A DNA stretch of 64,000 bases from Brevibacterium yomogidense (GCF_900163715.1 NZ_FWFF01000001.1:62001-126000); one strand, 5' to 3'. Positions 1-10,106 are shown, counted from the first letter of the stretch. Notes: a model not told the origin generated them from the letters alone. Translations and numbers: made by a program.

Positions 1-2
1 GC

Positions 3-2624
3 AGGGGCGAGACGGTCGACGGCGTGGACGCCGTGGCGTGGGCACGAACCGCCCTGGAGCGCCTCACCGGACAGCCGGACTTCGCGTACATGCATCGCAC
101 CACCGCGATCGGTTCGTACGATGCGAACTACGTCGTGGCCGTCGAGCGGCGCGCGGCGGACGTCGACACCCCTGCCGCGCCCGGCGTGCCGCGGGAGAGG
201 GTGTGGCACATTCGTGCGAAGCGCGTCATCCTGGCGACCGGGGCCCACGAGCGCCCCCTCGTCTTCGCAGACAACGACCGACCGGGTGTCATGCTCGCCG
301 GTGCGGTGCGCACGTATCTGAACCGCTACGCCGTCGCCGCAGGGAAGAACATCATCCTCGCGACGACCGATGACAGCGTCTACGGACTGCTCGAGGATCT
401 CCACTCCGCGGGAATCGCCGTTCCACTCGTCGTCGACTCCCGGCCGGAACCGTCCGCCCGGGCCCGAGCAGCACTCGAGGCGACAGGAGCACGGGGTGCG
501 TTCGGCGCGGCAGTCGTGGGGACCTCGGCGGGTGCGGACGCTTCGACGGAGGTGGGCACCTCGGAAGGGGTGGGAACCTCGGCGGACGGACAGGCAGACG
601 CCGGAGACGAGGGCAGGGTCACGGCGGTCTCGTTCGCACCTGTGGACGAGTTCGGGCGCCCCAGCGGTGACGTCGAGACCGCCGCGGCCGACACGCTCGC
701 GGTCTCCGGCGGTCACTCCCCCGTCCTCCACCTCCACACCCAACGACAGGGCCGTGTCCACTGGGACGAGTCACTCGCGGCCTTCGTGCCCGAAGCTCCG
801 GTGGCCGGGCAGGCCGTCGTCGGCTCAGCGAACGGGGCGGTCAGCCTCGGTGTGGCGCTCGAGCAGGGTGCGCACGCAGGCCATTCGGCGGCCGCGGAGA
901 CCGGGGCGCGGGGGCCGCTCGTGGTGCCCACGGCCTCGGCTGTGGCACCCGGGCCCGTGCGCCCGCTCTGGCTCATCGCCGCGCCCCACGGGTCCGCTGC
1001 GCCGGGATCTCCCGACCGGGACGGTGGCCCCGGAGAAAGTGACCTCGGAGAGAGCGCCGCCAGCGACGGCCGCTCTGGGGTCGGTGACTCCAGAGACGAC
1101 CGTCCTGGGACCAGTGACGACGAAGACGATGACGCGGCTTTCGCACCCGAACGGTGGTCGACCCACTTCGTCGACCTCCAGCGGGACCAGACCGTCGCGG
1201 ACGTCCTCCGCGCGATCGGCGCGGGGATGCGGTCGGTCGAGCACATCAAGAGATACACGTCGATCTCGACCGCCGGCGACCAGGGCAAGACGAGCAGCGT
1301 GAACGCCATGGGCGTCATCGCCTCACTCCTGGAGGACGCGGACCCCGCGTCGGTGGGGACGTCGACGAACCGGCCGCCGTATACGCCCGTGGCCTTCGCA
1401 GCTCTGGCAGGCAGGCGCCGCGGCGAACTGTACGAGCCCGCGCGGGTGACGAACATCCACCCGTGGCACGTGGCCCACGGCGCGGAGTTCGAGGATGTGG
1501 GCCAGTGGAAGCGCCCCCGATACTTCCCCCGGACGGACGAGGACATGGATGCCGCGGTGCTGCGCGAATGCGCGGCGGTGCGGACCACTGTCGGGTTCCA
1601 GGACGTGTCCACCCTGGGGAAGATCGAGATCCGCGGGACGGATGCCCCGGAGTTCCTCAACCGGATCTACACCAACGGCTTCGCGAAGCTGCCGGTGGGC
1701 AGGGGACGCTACGGACTCATGTGCGGAGCGGACGGGATGCTGTTCGACGACGGCGTGACCATGCGGCTGGCTGAGGACCGCTTCCTCATGACGACGACCA
1801 CCGGCGGTGCGGCGGGTGTGCTCGACTGGCTCGAGGAGTGGCACCAGACGGAGTGGCCGCACATGGACGTGTTCTTCACGTCCGTGACGGAGCAGTGGAA
1901 CACGATCGCAGTCGCCGGACCCCGATCGCGGGACGTCGTCGCGAAGATCGCACCCGACATCGACGTGTCGAACGAGGCGTTCGGCTTCATGGAGTTCCGG
2001 GAGGCGCAGCTGTCGAACGGCATCCCCGCCCGCATCTGCCGCATCTCGTTCTCCGGGGAGCTCGCCTTCGAGGTCAATGTCTCCGCCTTCTACGGGCTGG
2101 CCGCGTGGGAGCTGGTGGCCGAGGCCGGCGAGGAATTCGACATCACCCCCTACGGCACGGAGACGATGCACGTGCTGCGCGCGGAGAAGGGCCTCGTCAT
2201 CATCGGCCAGGACACCGACGGCACCGTCACCCCGCACGACGCCGGCATGGGCTGGGCGGTGTCGAGGCTCAAGGACTTCATCGGCAAGCGGTCCTTCCAG
2301 CGCGCGGACACCGTCCGGCCGGATCGCAAGCACTTCGTGGGCGTCCTGCCGGTCGACGGGGTGACCCGGCTGGACGAAGGTGCACAGCTGATCGCCGCAG
2401 GGACCCCGGTGACGCCGGAGGCGGGGCCCGTGCCCATGATCGGGCACGTCACCTCCTCCTACGTGTCCGCGGAGCTGGGCCGACCCTTCGGCCTGGCACT
2501 CGTGGAGAACGGCTTCAACCGGATGGGTGAGATCGTGCAGTCGCCGGTGGACGGGACGCTCGTCGACGTCGAGATCACCTCCTCCGTCTTCATCGACCCG
2601 GAAGGGAAGCGCCGAGATGGCTGA
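3..2624 (+). CDS. soxA: sarcosine oxidase alpha subunit, 5' end outside window
   Basis: Large subunit of heterotetrameric sarcosine oxidase, which oxidatively demethylates sarcosine to glycine and passes the methyl carbon to tetrahydrofolate. The frame is open from base 3, so the true start and the N-terminal dinucleotide-binding region lie upstream; about 150-200 residues are probably missing. Visible parts are the pyridine-nucleotide-disulfide-oxidoreductase-like core (ATGAHERP, then [12 protein letters not shown]) and, from about codon 480 of the visible part, a GcvT-like aminomethyltransferase fold ending in [14 protein letters not shown]. Two low-complexity segments interrupt the conserved core: a [12 protein letters not shown] stretch (about bases 515-620) and an acidic Gly/Ser/Asp stretch (about 985-1130). 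The stop overlaps the soxG start by 8 bases, so the two are translationally coupled. SoxB and SoxD would be expected just upstream. Confidence 0.93.
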   Translation, partial: RGETVDGVDAVAWARTALERLTGQPDFAYMHRTTAIGSYDANYVVAVERRAADVDTPAAPGVPRERVWHIRAKRVILATGAHERPLVFADNDRPGVMLAGAVRTYLNRYAVAAGKNIILATTDDSVYGLLEDLHSAGIAVPLVVDSRPEPSARARAALEATGARGAFGAAVVGTSAGADASTEVGTSEGVGTSADGQADAGDEGRVTAVSFAPVDEFGRPSGDVETAAADTLAVSGGHSPVLHLHTQRQGRVHWDESLAAFVPEAPVAGQAVVGSANGAVSLGVALEQGAHAGHSAAAETGARGPLVVPTASAVAPGPVRPLWLIAAPHGSAAPGSPDRDGGPGESDLGESAASDGRSGVGDSRDDRPGTSDDEDDDAAFAPERWSTHFVDLQRDQTVADVLRAIGAGMRSVEHIKRYTSISTAGDQGKTSSVNAMGVIASLLEDADPASVGTSTNRPPYTPVAFAALAGRRRGELYEPARVTNIHPWHVAHGAEFEDVGQWKRPRYFPRTDEDMDAAVLRECAAVRTTVGFQDVSTLGKIEIRGTDAPEFLNRIYTNGFAKLPVGRGRYGLMCGADGMLFDDGVTMRLAEDRFLMTTTTGGAAGVLDWLEEWHQTEWPHMDVFFTSVTEQWNTIAVAGPRSRDVVAKIAPDIDVSNEAFGFMEFREAQLSNGIPARICRISFSGELAFEVNVSAFYGLAAWELVAEAGEEFDITPYGTETMHVLRAEKGLVIIGQDTDGTVTPHDAGMGWAVSRLKDFIGKRSFQRADTVRPDRKHFVGVLPVDGVTRLDEGAQLIAAGTPVTPEAGPVPMIGHVTSSYVSAELGRPFGLALVENGFNRMGEIVQSPVDGTLVDVEITSSVFIDPEGKRRDG

Positions 2625-3273
2625 TCCACACACACCCGCGCCGAGGCCGGAGCCCGTGCACCTGCGCCGTTCGCCGGCACACGGAGCAGCCGCGGAGATG
2701 GCAGCGGCGTCCGTCGCAGGACCGCCCGGCGTGATGCTGCGCGAGATCGCATTCGCCCCACAGCTGGGGGTCCGCACAGTCCCCGGCAGTGCGAGCGCCT
2801 CCCGCATCGAACGCGCTCTGGGAGTGAGCCTGCCGAGCAGTGTCGGGGAGACGACCGGCGATCCGGATGCGCTGCACTGCGTGTGGATCTCACCCGATGA
2901 GTTCCTCACGATCGACGTGTCGCGCACGCAGGAGCACGGGGAGGCCGGCGCAGTCGCCGCAGCGCTGGATGACGATCGACCAGGGGCAGGGCGGGTGCCC
3001 GGACAGGTCGTGGACCTGTCCGGCAATCGCGCGATCCTGGAACTGACCGGGCCCAGCGCGCGAGCGGTGCTCGAGAAGGGCTGCCACGTCGATCTCCATC
3101 CGCGGGCGTTCCCCGTGGGACATGCGGTGTCGACGCTGGTGGGGCCGGTTCCGATGATCGTCCACCGGTCGCACGGGGAGACCTTCCGGCTGCTACCCCG
3201 GTCGTCCTTCGCGCAGTACACGGTGCGCTGGCTGATCGACGCGATGCTCGAGTTCCGCACGATCAGGGCGTAG
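2617..3273 (+). CDS. soxG: sarcosine oxidase gamma subunit
   Basis: Small gamma subunit of heterotetrameric sarcosine oxidase, 218 residues; it packs against SoxA and belongs to the GcvT-fold superfamily. The ATG at 2617 lies inside the end of soxA, and the body from [14 protein letters not shown] onward matches the family ([53 protein letters not shown]). The first 35 or so residues are Pro/His/Ala-rich and poorly conserved in character. Gene order soxA-soxG-purU is the known actinobacterial arrangement, which supports the call. Confidence 0.92.
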   Translation: MADPHTPAPRPEPVHLRRSPAHGAAAEMAAASVAGPPGVMLREIAFAPQLGVRTVPGSASASRIERALGVSLPSSVGETTGDPDALHCVWISPDEFLTIDVSRTQEHGEAGAVAAALDDDRPGAGRVPGQVVDLSGNRAILELTGPSARAVLEKGCHVDLHPRAFPVGHAVSTLVGPVPMIVHRSHGETFRLLPRSSFAQYTVRWLIDAMLEFRTIRA

Positions 3274-3309
3274 ATTCGGCGCCACAGCTGCTCAACCCAG
3301 GAGACGAAG

Positions 3310-4191
3310 ATGTCTGCACGCACAGCCAGCGCCCCAGCCCAAGACCTCGACCACGTCGTCACCTTCGCCTGCGCGCAGCGCCGCGGGATCGTCCATGCGC
3401 TCACGGGTGTTCTCGTGGAGCACGGCGGGGACATCATCGAGCTCAAGCAGTTCGACGACCCGCTCACGGACCACTTCTTCTCTCGCATCCGCTTCTCGCT
3501 CCGGGAGGGGACGGACCTCGAACGTGTGCGCGCGGACTTCGCCGCGCTCAGTGGTGAGTTCGACGCTGAGTGGTCGTTTCGCCCGACCGAGCAGAAGCAG
3601 CGTGTCCTCGTCATGGTGTCGAAGTTCGGCCACTGCCTGAACGACCTGCTCTATCGCGCGCGGATGGGCGAGCTGAATGCGGAGATCGTCGCGGTCGTCT
3701 CGAACCATCCCGATCATCGTCAGACCGTCGAATGGCACGGCATCCCCTTCTTCCACGTGCCCGTCACGAAGAACACGAAGCCGGAGGCGGAATCGAAGCT
3801 GCTAGACCTCGTCGACAGGTTCGACGTCGACCTGGTGGTGCTGGCCCGATACATGCAGATCCTCTCCGACGAGCTCTCGCGCGCTCTGACAGGCAGGGCG
3901 ATCAACATCCACCATTCGTTCCTGCCATCGTTCAAGGGTGCGAAGCCGTACCACCAGGCCTACGCGCGTGGCGTGAAGACGGTGGGCGCGACAGCCCACT
4001 ACGTGAACGACGAACTGGACGAGGGGCCGATCATCACGCAGCAGGTCATCGAGGTAGATCACACGTTCGGACCGGAGGATCTGGTCGCGGCCGGCCGTGA
4101 CTCGGAGAACAAGGCGCTGGCTGATGCGGTGAAGTGGCACTGCGATTCACGGGTCTTCCTCAACGGCGATCGGACCGTGATACTCAGGTGA
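3310..4191 (+). CDS. purU: formyltetrahydrofolate deformylase
   Basis: Hydrolyses 10-formyltetrahydrofolate to formate and tetrahydrofolate. 293 residues, the usual length. An N-terminal ACT domain (VVTFACAQRRGIVHALTG) is followed by a formyltransferase fold carrying NIHHSFLPSF and the region DELDEGPII, which supply the catalytic Asn/His/Asp set. It starts 36 bases after soxG. In this setting it recycles the one-carbon-loaded folate made by sarcosine oxidase, and purU next to sox genes is established in Corynebacterium and Arthrobacter relatives. It is probably in the same transcript as soxAG. Confidence 0.95.
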   Translation: MSARTASAPAQDLDHVVTFACAQRRGIVHALTGVLVEHGGDIIELKQFDDPLTDHFFSRIRFSLREGTDLERVRADFAALSGEFDAEWSFRPTEQKQRVLVMVSKFGHCLNDLLYRARMGELNAEIVAVVSNHPDHRQTVEWHGIPFFHVPVTKNTKPEAESKLLDLVDRFDVDLVVLARYMQILSDELSRALTGRAINIHHSFLPSFKGAKPYHQAYARGVKTVGATAHYVNDELDEGPIITQQVIEVDHTFGPEDLVAAGRDSENKALADAVKWHCDSRVFLNGDRTVILR

Positions 4192-4295
4192 GCGAACCTC
4201 TGCTGTGACGGATCAGGCGGGCACGTCTGCCGCGGACGTTCTGCGTGTTCAGTCGCGGACGCGGCGCCTCCGTCTGTCGCAGGCAGTCTGCGTGC

Positions 4296-6257
4296 TCAGC
4301 CGCTGAGCGGGAGTTCTGGAGGCAGGCCCAGGAGCACTACCCGGAATCGCGAGTGGAACAGCGTCCGTCTCCGCGGGTCGACGGCGCGTGGGGGAAGCCA
4401 CCCGGGCAGCCCTCGTCGGAACACCGATTCCCAACCGGAGCGCTCGAACCAGCGGTGGTGGAACGGGCAGACCAGGGTGAGATTGTCGATCTCCGTCTTC
4501 CCGCCGCGGGCGTAGGCGACGATGTGGTGGGCTTCGCACCATTCGGCGGGAGCATCGCAGTCGGGGAACGTGCAGCCCTGATCGCGAGCCGCCAGGACCG
4601 CCATCTGACTGCGGGTGGCGAAGCGGCCCTGCGAACGGACTTCAACGGTCCGACCCCCGCCGTCAGCCAGGTGCAGGAACATCTGAGCGGCGTTCGACCA
4701 TTCCTCCAGAGCATCGAGAGTCACTGGCCCGCCGGCGTGAGTGCTGAGTGTGGATCCTGGTGTGGTGAGCTCCGCCGCGCTGGCGGTGACGACGAGTGCA
4801 TGGTCAGCACCGTGGAGGACGCGCTCGCGGGCAACGCTGCGCAGCAGGAAGGCGAAGCGGTCGTGACGAGCCAGTCCCGGTGAGTCTGATTCCCTGAGCT
4901 GCGCGAAGCTCCCACTCCGCCGGCCATCGTCGAGCACACTTCCGCCCTGACCTCCGCCCTGACCCTCCTCTGGCACATCCCCACCCGGCGGCGCACCGCT
5001 GCGGGGCGGGCAGATACCGGAGCCATCAGCATCGAACGTCGGTCCGCGACCGAGGATCTTCTCCCACACCGTCGATTCCGCGACGTCGGTGCCATCGGCG
5101 CGGACTCGGTCACGCAGGGACTGCACTTCTCGTGCGATCAGCTCCCGCAGGAAGACGGGCCAGCCATCGTTTTTCATGAGGAACTGCGGCTCGTCGTCGA
5201 CGGCTGTGTAATTCGTCCCGTCGATCGCGACTCGCCCATCGGCATGGACCACGACCCGCGTGGCCTCCCAGACGGCTTCGCGCGGGATGTTCGGTATCGG
5301 CACGCCCTCGTCGTCCGTCGCAGACGTCACCGAGTACTCGTGATCGTCCCCGGGCGTTCGATTCGCCGAGTCGGGCAGTCCACTCGCCGAGTCGGGCACT
5401 CCGGTCGCTGGATCCCGCTCCTGGGTCGCAGAGGGGTCGTCGTTGCACTCCCGGTGAGGACGCACATCGACAGGAACATCGGTGTCCTTCATGCGGTGGT
5501 ACAGAAGAGCGTGCAGGGTCGTCCCCGATGGGCAGTCGAGGAGCCCCGACAGGCGCCAGTCCCCGTTGCGCTGCTGGGACAGATTGACCCTGTACCGATG
5601 AGGATCGGTCTCGAACTTCGGAAGAGTCCCATCCGGATCCACATGACTGATGATCCGCTGGGTGAGCTTCGGCAGTTCCTTCAGCCGCACCGTCGGAGCC
5701 AGCTCGACGAGCGTCTTCTCCACCCTGTCCGCATACTTCGCTCGCGCCGACGGCGGCAGATCATCAACGGCGTCGCACAGCGCCCGCGCTTCGTCGGCAC
5801 TGATGCGCCCGTCCGCGAAGTTGTCCGCGATCACCGGCCTCACCGGAGCCAGTGCCTCGCCGGTCTCGGAGATGCGGCCCGCCACGTACTCGCACAGCTG
5901 TGTCCGACGCCGAGCCTCCTGCGGCGTGATGCGGAATTCCCCGGCCAGCAGCGCCTCCGTCGTCCGATAGCCGTGCATCGCGCTGTCGCCGATCCGCTTG
6001 TATCTCGCCACGAGATCGGTGCTGAGGGAGTCCACCAGCCGCCGGACCACTTCGAGGGACCGCACCGCCGCCAGCACCTCCGGTGCTCCCAGCGACCCGT
6101 GCGAGCCGGTCTCACGCACCGCACGACCCACGTCGAGGAGCTCGACGAATCCCGGCGCCCTGCTCTCGAGAAGTTCCTGATCCGCGGAGTTGAAGGGGAC
6201 GCGGAACGCCGGTTCATCGACAGTCCCATCAGGACTCTGCGACGTCGCCATGGCCAC
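4296..6257 (-). CDS. DUF222 / HNH endonuclease, 13E12 repeat family
   Basis: 653-residue protein with the N-terminal DUF222 domain (about residues 40-260: VRRLVDSLSTDLVARYKR, RISADEARALCDAVD) and a C-terminal HNH nuclease module (CTFPDCDAPAEWCEAHHI, then DNLTLVCPFHH). The middle is low-complexity and includes a near-duplicate DSASGLPDSAN segment. The family is multicopy in actinobacteria; the REP13E12 proteins of mycobacteria belong to it, and some of those are damage-inducible. Biological role is unknown; a selfish or homing-like life style has been suggested for relatives. An AGGAGG ribosome binding site sits just upstream of ATG 6257; an in-frame ATG two codons later is an alternative. It separates two methylated-glycine gene groups. 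Confidence 0.9.
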   Translation of the reverse strand: MAMATSQSPDGTVDEPAFRVPFNSADQELLESRAPGFVELLDVGRAVRETGSHGSLGAPEVLAAVRSLEVVRRLVDSLSTDLVARYKRIGDSAMHGYRTTEALLAGEFRITPQEARRRTQLCEYVAGRISETGEALAPVRPVIADNFADGRISADEARALCDAVDDLPPSARAKYADRVEKTLVELAPTVRLKELPKLTQRIISHVDPDGTLPKFETDPHRYRVNLSQQRNGDWRLSGLLDCPSGTTLHALLYHRMKDTDVPVDVRPHRECNDDPSATQERDPATGVPDSASGLPDSANRTPGDDHEYSVTSATDDEGVPIPNIPREAVWEATRVVVHADGRVAIDGTNYTAVDDEPQFLMKNDGWPVFLRELIAREVQSLRDRVRADGTDVAESTVWEKILGRGPTFDADGSGICPPRSGAPPGGDVPEEGQGGGQGGSVLDDGRRSGSFAQLRESDSPGLARHDRFAFLLRSVARERVLHGADHALVVTASAAELTTPGSTLSTHAGGPVTLDALEEWSNAAQMFLHLADGGGRTVEVRSQGRFATRSQMAVLAARDQGCTFPDCDAPAEWCEAHHIVAYARGGKTEIDNLTLVCPFHHRWFERSGWESVFRRGLPGWLPPRAVDPRRRTLFHSRFRVVLLGLPPELPLSG

Positions 6258-6294
6258 CTCCTCTGCCCCAGATGAACAACCCTGTTCTACCTGT

Positions 6295-6345
6295 CTTTCG
6301 AACAGTCTATTCGAAAGATTCAGAGAATGCCATAGTCTATTCGAA
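6295..6345 (-). promoter_or_regulatory. TTCGAA repeat region upstream of the HNH gene
   Basis: Upstream of the HNH gene the 12-mer AGTCTATTCGAA occurs at 6304-6315 and again at 6334-6345, exactly 30 bases apart. CTTTCGAA (6295-6302) and TTCGAAAG (6310-6317) form an inverted repeat. Read on the gene's strand each copy is TTCGAATAGACT, whose last six bases resemble a -10 box. The block is much richer in A+T than its surroundings. A promoter with repeated operators is the likely reading; the regulator is unknown. Confidence 0.5.
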
Positions 6346-6358
6346 CATTCGCGATCTT

Positions 6359-9124
6359 CTAGCGTCGGATGCGACTCATCCCTGCGTCGTAGACCGGCTC
6401 GGCCAGGACCTCGGCGCCGTGGACTCGGCCGAACCGCATGATCTCCAGCGGCGTCCCCGGTTCCGCGCGCTCCTCAGCCACCCACGCGAGCCCGATGACC
6501 TGGCCGGTGACGTAGCCGAAATCGGCGCTCGTGACCCAGCCGACGACCTCGGTACCGGCAAAGACGGGCGATCCGGCCTCCGGGCGGCCCGCATCCATCC
6601 GCATCCCGAAGGCTGCGAGCCTCCGCCCGCGCGAGGGCTGCCGCACAAGCGCGTCGCGGCCGATGAACCCACCGTCCTTCTCCATGCGCACGGCGAAGCC
6701 CAGACCCGCATCCTCCGGGGTGTCCTCCCTCGTCATGTCCGAGCCCCACGCGCGGTAGCCCTTCTCCAGCCGCAGGCTCGAGAAGGCCGCGCGCCCACCG
6801 GGCACGATCCCGTGCGGCGCCCCCGCGTCCATGAGCGCGTCCCAGAGGCGCAGCCCGTGGGCGGCCTCCGTGTACAGCTCCCACCCGAGTTCGCCCACAT
6901 AGCTCACCCGCAGCGCGAGCACCGGCACCCCGGCCACCCGGATCCGCGCGGCGCGGAAGTAGCGCAGGCCCTCATGGCTGATGTCGCCCTCCGTGATCGG
7001 CTCCAGCACGTCCCGCGCCCGAGGCCCCCACAGGCCCACGCAGCACGTCGACGTCGTGATGTCGTCGAGCACGACGGTGCCGGATTCCGGCAGCAGTCGC
7101 GTGAGCCGGTCCAGGTCGAGCGGCCCGTTCGCCCCGATCATGTACTCCTCGCCGCCCAGACTGGTGACCGTGACATCGGAGAGGATCCCGCCCGTCTCAT
7201 CGAGCATGAGCGAATAGGTGACCGCGCCCGGCAGCTTGCCCACCTTGTTCGTGTTGAGACGCTCGAGCCATGCGGTCGCCCCTGCGCCGCGCACCCGATA
7301 GCGCGTCAGTGACGTCATGTCGTAGGCGGCGACGCGGTTGCGGGTCGCCCAGGCCTCGGCTGCCGCGATGGGTGACCAGTTCACCTGGTCCCACGCATCG
7401 CGACGCGGCACGACCACGGGGACAGTGTCGCCGCCGCCCTCGGCCACACCACCCGGGACGGCCGGATCCTCCAGCGCCGTCGTCGCCGCAGCCGCCGCAC
7501 CGAACGCCTTCACCGCCCGCGTCCGGAACTCCGGGTCGCTGAAGAGCTTCGCATTCTCCCCGTGCCACAGTGCCCGCTCCCAGCCGTTCGCCTCGTCGAA
7601 GTATCCGCCCGCGTCCTGGATCCGGGTGTGAAACGGGCTCGTCTTCAGTCCGCGCGTGACCACGGTCCCCTGGTGCGGGAAGGACACGTCGTAGACCTCG
7701 TCGTACGCCTCCGCCGCGCGTTCCCGGATCCACTGGTCACTCAGCAGCGCGGGATCGAAGCGTGCGGCATCGAGCTCCTGAGTCGCGACACCGGGGTCCC
7801 CGGTGAGCATCCAGTCGGCCAGCACCTCGGCACAGCCCGCCGAAGCCGTCACCCAGATCGCCTGCGCGGCCCAGAACCCGTCGAGCCGCGGCGAGGGCCC
7901 GAGCATCGGCCCGCCGTCGGGGGTGAAGGAGAAGACGCCGTTGAACTCGCCCTCCAGCGGCAGATCGGCGATCGCCGGGAGCAGACGAGCCGCCTCCGCA
8001 CGGCAGAACTCGAAGTCCTCGCGGGTGAAGGCACGCTTCGCGGGCTCCTGACCCGATGCCAGCATGTGCGCGGTGTCGGTGAGATCCTCCGGCGCCAGCG
8101 GGATGGGCCTGTGCTCATACGCCCCGATCCCGATCCTGGTGCCGAACTCGCGCATGTACAGTCCCGCGCCCTGGTGCCGGATCATGGGACGCCCCGCCTG
8201 GTCGTCGCCCAGCGGCGAGCCGTCCGGGGCGGTTCCGGGCAGGTCCGGGACGGGCGCGGTCCACGCGTACCCGTGCTCCATCGGGTGCATCGGCAGGCGC
8301 AGGCCGCCCAGCTCCCCCAGCAGGTGCCCCCAGATGCCGCCGGTCGCGACGACGACGTCGGCCGGGATCGTGCGGCGGCTCGGGCTGGTCGAGTCGACCG
8401 CGGCCGAGGTCCCGCCCGCCGGCACCTCGGCGGCTTCCGCCCCAGCCCCACCCGTCGGCACGGTCGCGTCCTCGACGACGACCCCCGTCACGCGGCCGTT
8501 CTCCGTTTCGACGTCGACGACGCGCGTGAGGCCGATCGCCTCGGCACCACCTTCCTCCGCACGTGCCAGCTGATGTTCGACTGCGCGCTTCGAGTGGACG
8601 ATCCCGTCGGTGGGCGTGTGGAGTGCACCGATGATCTGCGAGGTGTCGAGGCCGGGCCACAGCTCCGCGACGCGGGCGGGCTCGATGAGCTCCGCCGGCA
8701 CGCCCCAGGCGAGCGCATAGCCGTATCGCCTCCGCAGCTCGGCGAGCTGCCCCTCCGTCGTCGCGACCTCGAGCCCTCCGATGCGGTCGAGGACGCGCCT
8801 GCCGTCGACCTCGAGCCCGTCCAGTTTGGCGAGGGTCCTCTGCGCCAGACCGCACATGACCCTGGAGCCGTTGACCTGGAACACGAAGCCCGGTGCGTGC
8901 GAGGACGAACCGCCGGTGACGGGCAGCGGCCCCTGGTCGAGGACGGTGACGCGGGTGCAGCCTCGCGTCACCAGTTCGTCCGCGAGCGCCGCGCCCACGA
9001 CGCCCGCGCCGATGATGACGATGCGTGAGGACGGGTCGATCGCCCCGGGCGGTCGCGCGCTCACACGATCGGGAAGCGTCGTGGCAGCGCTGCTCGCGAT
9101 GGTTCTGGGGACGGTGCCGGTCAT
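6359..9124 (-). CDS. dimethylglycine/sarcosine dehydrogenase-type FAD oxidoreductase with GcvT domain
   Basis: 921-residue flavoprotein. An N-terminal DAO-type FAD domain has the dinucleotide-binding motif GAGVVGAA (about residues 39-46) and a GGSSSHAPG motif whose His is the likely covalent FAD attachment site, as in dimethylglycine dehydrogenases. The C-terminal half is a folate-binding GcvT domain (NTNKVGKLPGAVTYSLMLDE, YVGELGWELY, FIGRDALV). It should demethylate dimethylglycine or sarcosine and load the methyl group onto tetrahydrofolate. ATG 9124 is chosen because AGGAGA precedes it; a longer frame upstream only translates a 12-base minisatellite into HHTL repeats. A low-complexity insert (TGGAGAEAAEVPAGGTSAAV) lies around residues 280-300. 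Divergent from the IclR regulator at 9372. Confidence 0.88.
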   Translation of the reverse strand: MTGTVPRTIASSAATTLPDRVSARPPGAIDPSSRIVIIGAGVVGAALADELVTRGCTRVTVLDQGPLPVTGGSSSHAPGFVFQVNGSRVMCGLAQRTLAKLDGLEVDGRRVLDRIGGLEVATTEGQLAELRRRYGYALAWGVPAELIEPARVAELWPGLDTSQIIGALHTPTDGIVHSKRAVEHQLARAEEGGAEAIGLTRVVDVETENGRVTGVVVEDATVPTGGAGAEAAEVPAGGTSAAVDSTSPSRRTIPADVVVATGGIWGHLLGELGGLRLPMHPMEHGYAWTAPVPDLPGTAPDGSPLGDDQAGRPMIRHQGAGLYMREFGTRIGIGAYEHRPIPLAPEDLTDTAHMLASGQEPAKRAFTREDFEFCRAEAARLLPAIADLPLEGEFNGVFSFTPDGGPMLGPSPRLDGFWAAQAIWVTASAGCAEVLADWMLTGDPGVATQELDAARFDPALLSDQWIRERAAEAYDEVYDVSFPHQGTVVTRGLKTSPFHTRIQDAGGYFDEANGWERALWHGENAKLFSDPEFRTRAVKAFGAAAAATTALEDPAVPGGVAEGGGDTVPVVVPRRDAWDQVNWSPIAAAEAWATRNRVAAYDMTSLTRYRVRGAGATAWLERLNTNKVGKLPGAVTYSLMLDETGGILSDVTVTSLGGEEYMIGANGPLDLDRLTRLLPESGTVVLDDITTSTCCVGLWGPRARDVLEPITEGDISHEGLRYFRAARIRVAGVPVLALRVSYVGELGWELYTEAAHGLRLWDALMDAGAPHGIVPGGRAAFSSLRLEKGYRAWGSDMTREDTPEDAGLGFAVRMEKDGGFIGRDALVRQPSRGRRLAAFGMRMDAGRPEAGSPVFAGTEVVGWVTSADFGYVTGQVIGLAWVAEERAEPGTPLEIMRFGRVHGAEVLAEPVYDAGMSRIRR

Positions 9125-9152
9125 GGCGTCTCCTGCATGCGGTGGTGTGGGG

Positions 9153-9212
9153 AGGGTGTGGTGAAGGGTGTGGTGAAGGGTGTGGTGAAGGGTGTGGTGA
9201 AGGGTGTGGTGA
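9153..9212. repeat. 12-bp minisatellite, 5 units
   Basis: Five perfect tandem copies of AGGGTGTGGTGA, preceded by a degenerate partial copy, fill the leader between the dehydrogenase start and the IclR gene. The array lies 29 bases upstream of the dehydrogenase ATG, so copy-number change could alter leader length or promoter spacing. Confidence 0.9.
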
Positions 9213-9257
9213 CGGAGGTGGAGGAGCGTGTCGCGAGTCGTCGTCGACTCATTCGAT

Positions 9258-9274
9258 GTTGCGCATCGCGCAAC
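9258..9274. promoter_or_regulatory. candidate IclR operator palindrome
   Basis: GTTGCGC-ATC-GCGCAAC, a perfect inverted repeat with 7-base arms, lies in the divergent region between the dehydrogenase and the IclR gene. Position and symmetry suit an autoregulatory IclR-family operator. This is inference from symmetry, not a match to a known site. Confidence 0.55.
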
Positions 9275-9371
9275 GCACGCGTATGGTGCAACCATTCAAG
9301 CGTGTGACACCCACCACGTCAAGGGTGCGGACGACCTGCCTCGAGCACCGCAGAACAGCCGAAGGGGACGC

Positions 9372-10106
9372 ATGGGGATTCAGTCCATCGACCGAGCCGT
9401 CGAAGCGCTCGAAGCGCTTGCCGTCACCGGCACTGCGAGCGTCGGCCAGGTCGCAGACCGGCTGGGCGTCCACAAGTCGACGGCATCGCGGATCCTCGCC
9501 TCACTCGCCGCCCACGGGCTCGTCGAGCAGCGGGACGCGGGCGGCGCATACTCCTTGGGGTTCGGCCTGGTGCGCCTGGCGAGCGCGGTGACCAGCAGAC
9601 TCGACTTCTCTCAGATCGCCCAGCGGCTCTGCGACCGGGTGGCGGAGGACCTGAGCCTCACCGCCAACGTCGCCGTGCTCGACGACGTGCACGCCGTGAA
9701 CGTGTCGCAGGCCGTCGGCACGGGGCTGCTCGCGCCTCGGCACTACGTGGGTCTGCGGACACCGGGGCATGCGACCAGCTCCGGGAAGCTGCTGCTCGCG
9801 CACAGCGAATCCGCGAGGCGGACCATCGCCTCCCGCACACTCGACGCGCACACGGACCGGACGATCACGCGCAGCGACGCGCTGGAAGCAGAGCTCGGAC
9901 GGGTCCGCACGCAGGACTGGGCAGCGTCGAACGAGGAGTGGGAGCAGCACATCACCGCCGTCGCCGTGCCCCTGCGCCTGCCCGATGGAACGGTCGAAGC
10001 CGCGCTCACCGTCACCGGCCCCACCCACAGCCTCCCGCCCGAGGCCTTCGCGCGGACGGCGCAGCGGATGCGCGAGCTGGCCACGGCCTCGGGCCGGTGG
10101 TCGTGA
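9372..10106 (+). CDS. IclR-family transcriptional regulator
   Basis: 244-residue regulator with an N-terminal winged HTH (VGQVADRLGVHKSTASRILA, about residues 20-40) and a C-terminal IclR effector domain (GLRTPGHATSSGKLLLA). The ATG at 9372 has AAGGGGA upstream and matches the usual family start just before the HTH; the open frame extends further upstream but through promoter DNA. It lies between the divergent dimethylglycine/sarcosine dehydrogenase gene and an MFS carrier, so it probably controls methylated-glycine catabolism. The palindrome at 9258-9274 is the natural operator candidate. Confidence 0.9.
   Translation: MGIQSIDRAVEALEALAVTGTASVGQVADRLGVHKSTASRILASLAAHGLVEQRDAGGAYSLGFGLVRLASAVTSRLDFSQIAQRLCDRVAEDLSLTANVAVLDDVHAVNVSQAVGTGLLAPRHYVGLRTPGHATSSGKLLLAHSESARRTIASRTLDAHTDRTITRSDALEAELGRVRTQDWAASNEEWEQHITAVAVPLRLPDGTVEAALTVTGPTHSLPPEAFARTAQRMRELATASGRWS

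Noticed and set aside
1323..3614. 763-residue minus-strand frame over soxA-soxG
   Set aside because: Antisense shadow of the sox genes with no domain; typical of high-GC DNA.
6295..6345. LexA (SOS) box upstream of the HNH gene
   Set aside because: The TTCGAA elements do not fit TCGAAC-N4-GTTCGA: the spacing and second half-site are wrong.
9153..9212. CRISPR-like array
   Set aside because: Units are 12 bases, contiguous and identical, with no spacers; a minisatellite.
9125..9295. His-rich HHTL N-terminal extension of the dehydrogenase
   Set aside because: It only translates the minisatellite; a good AGGAGA site precedes the ATG at 9124 and the family starts there.
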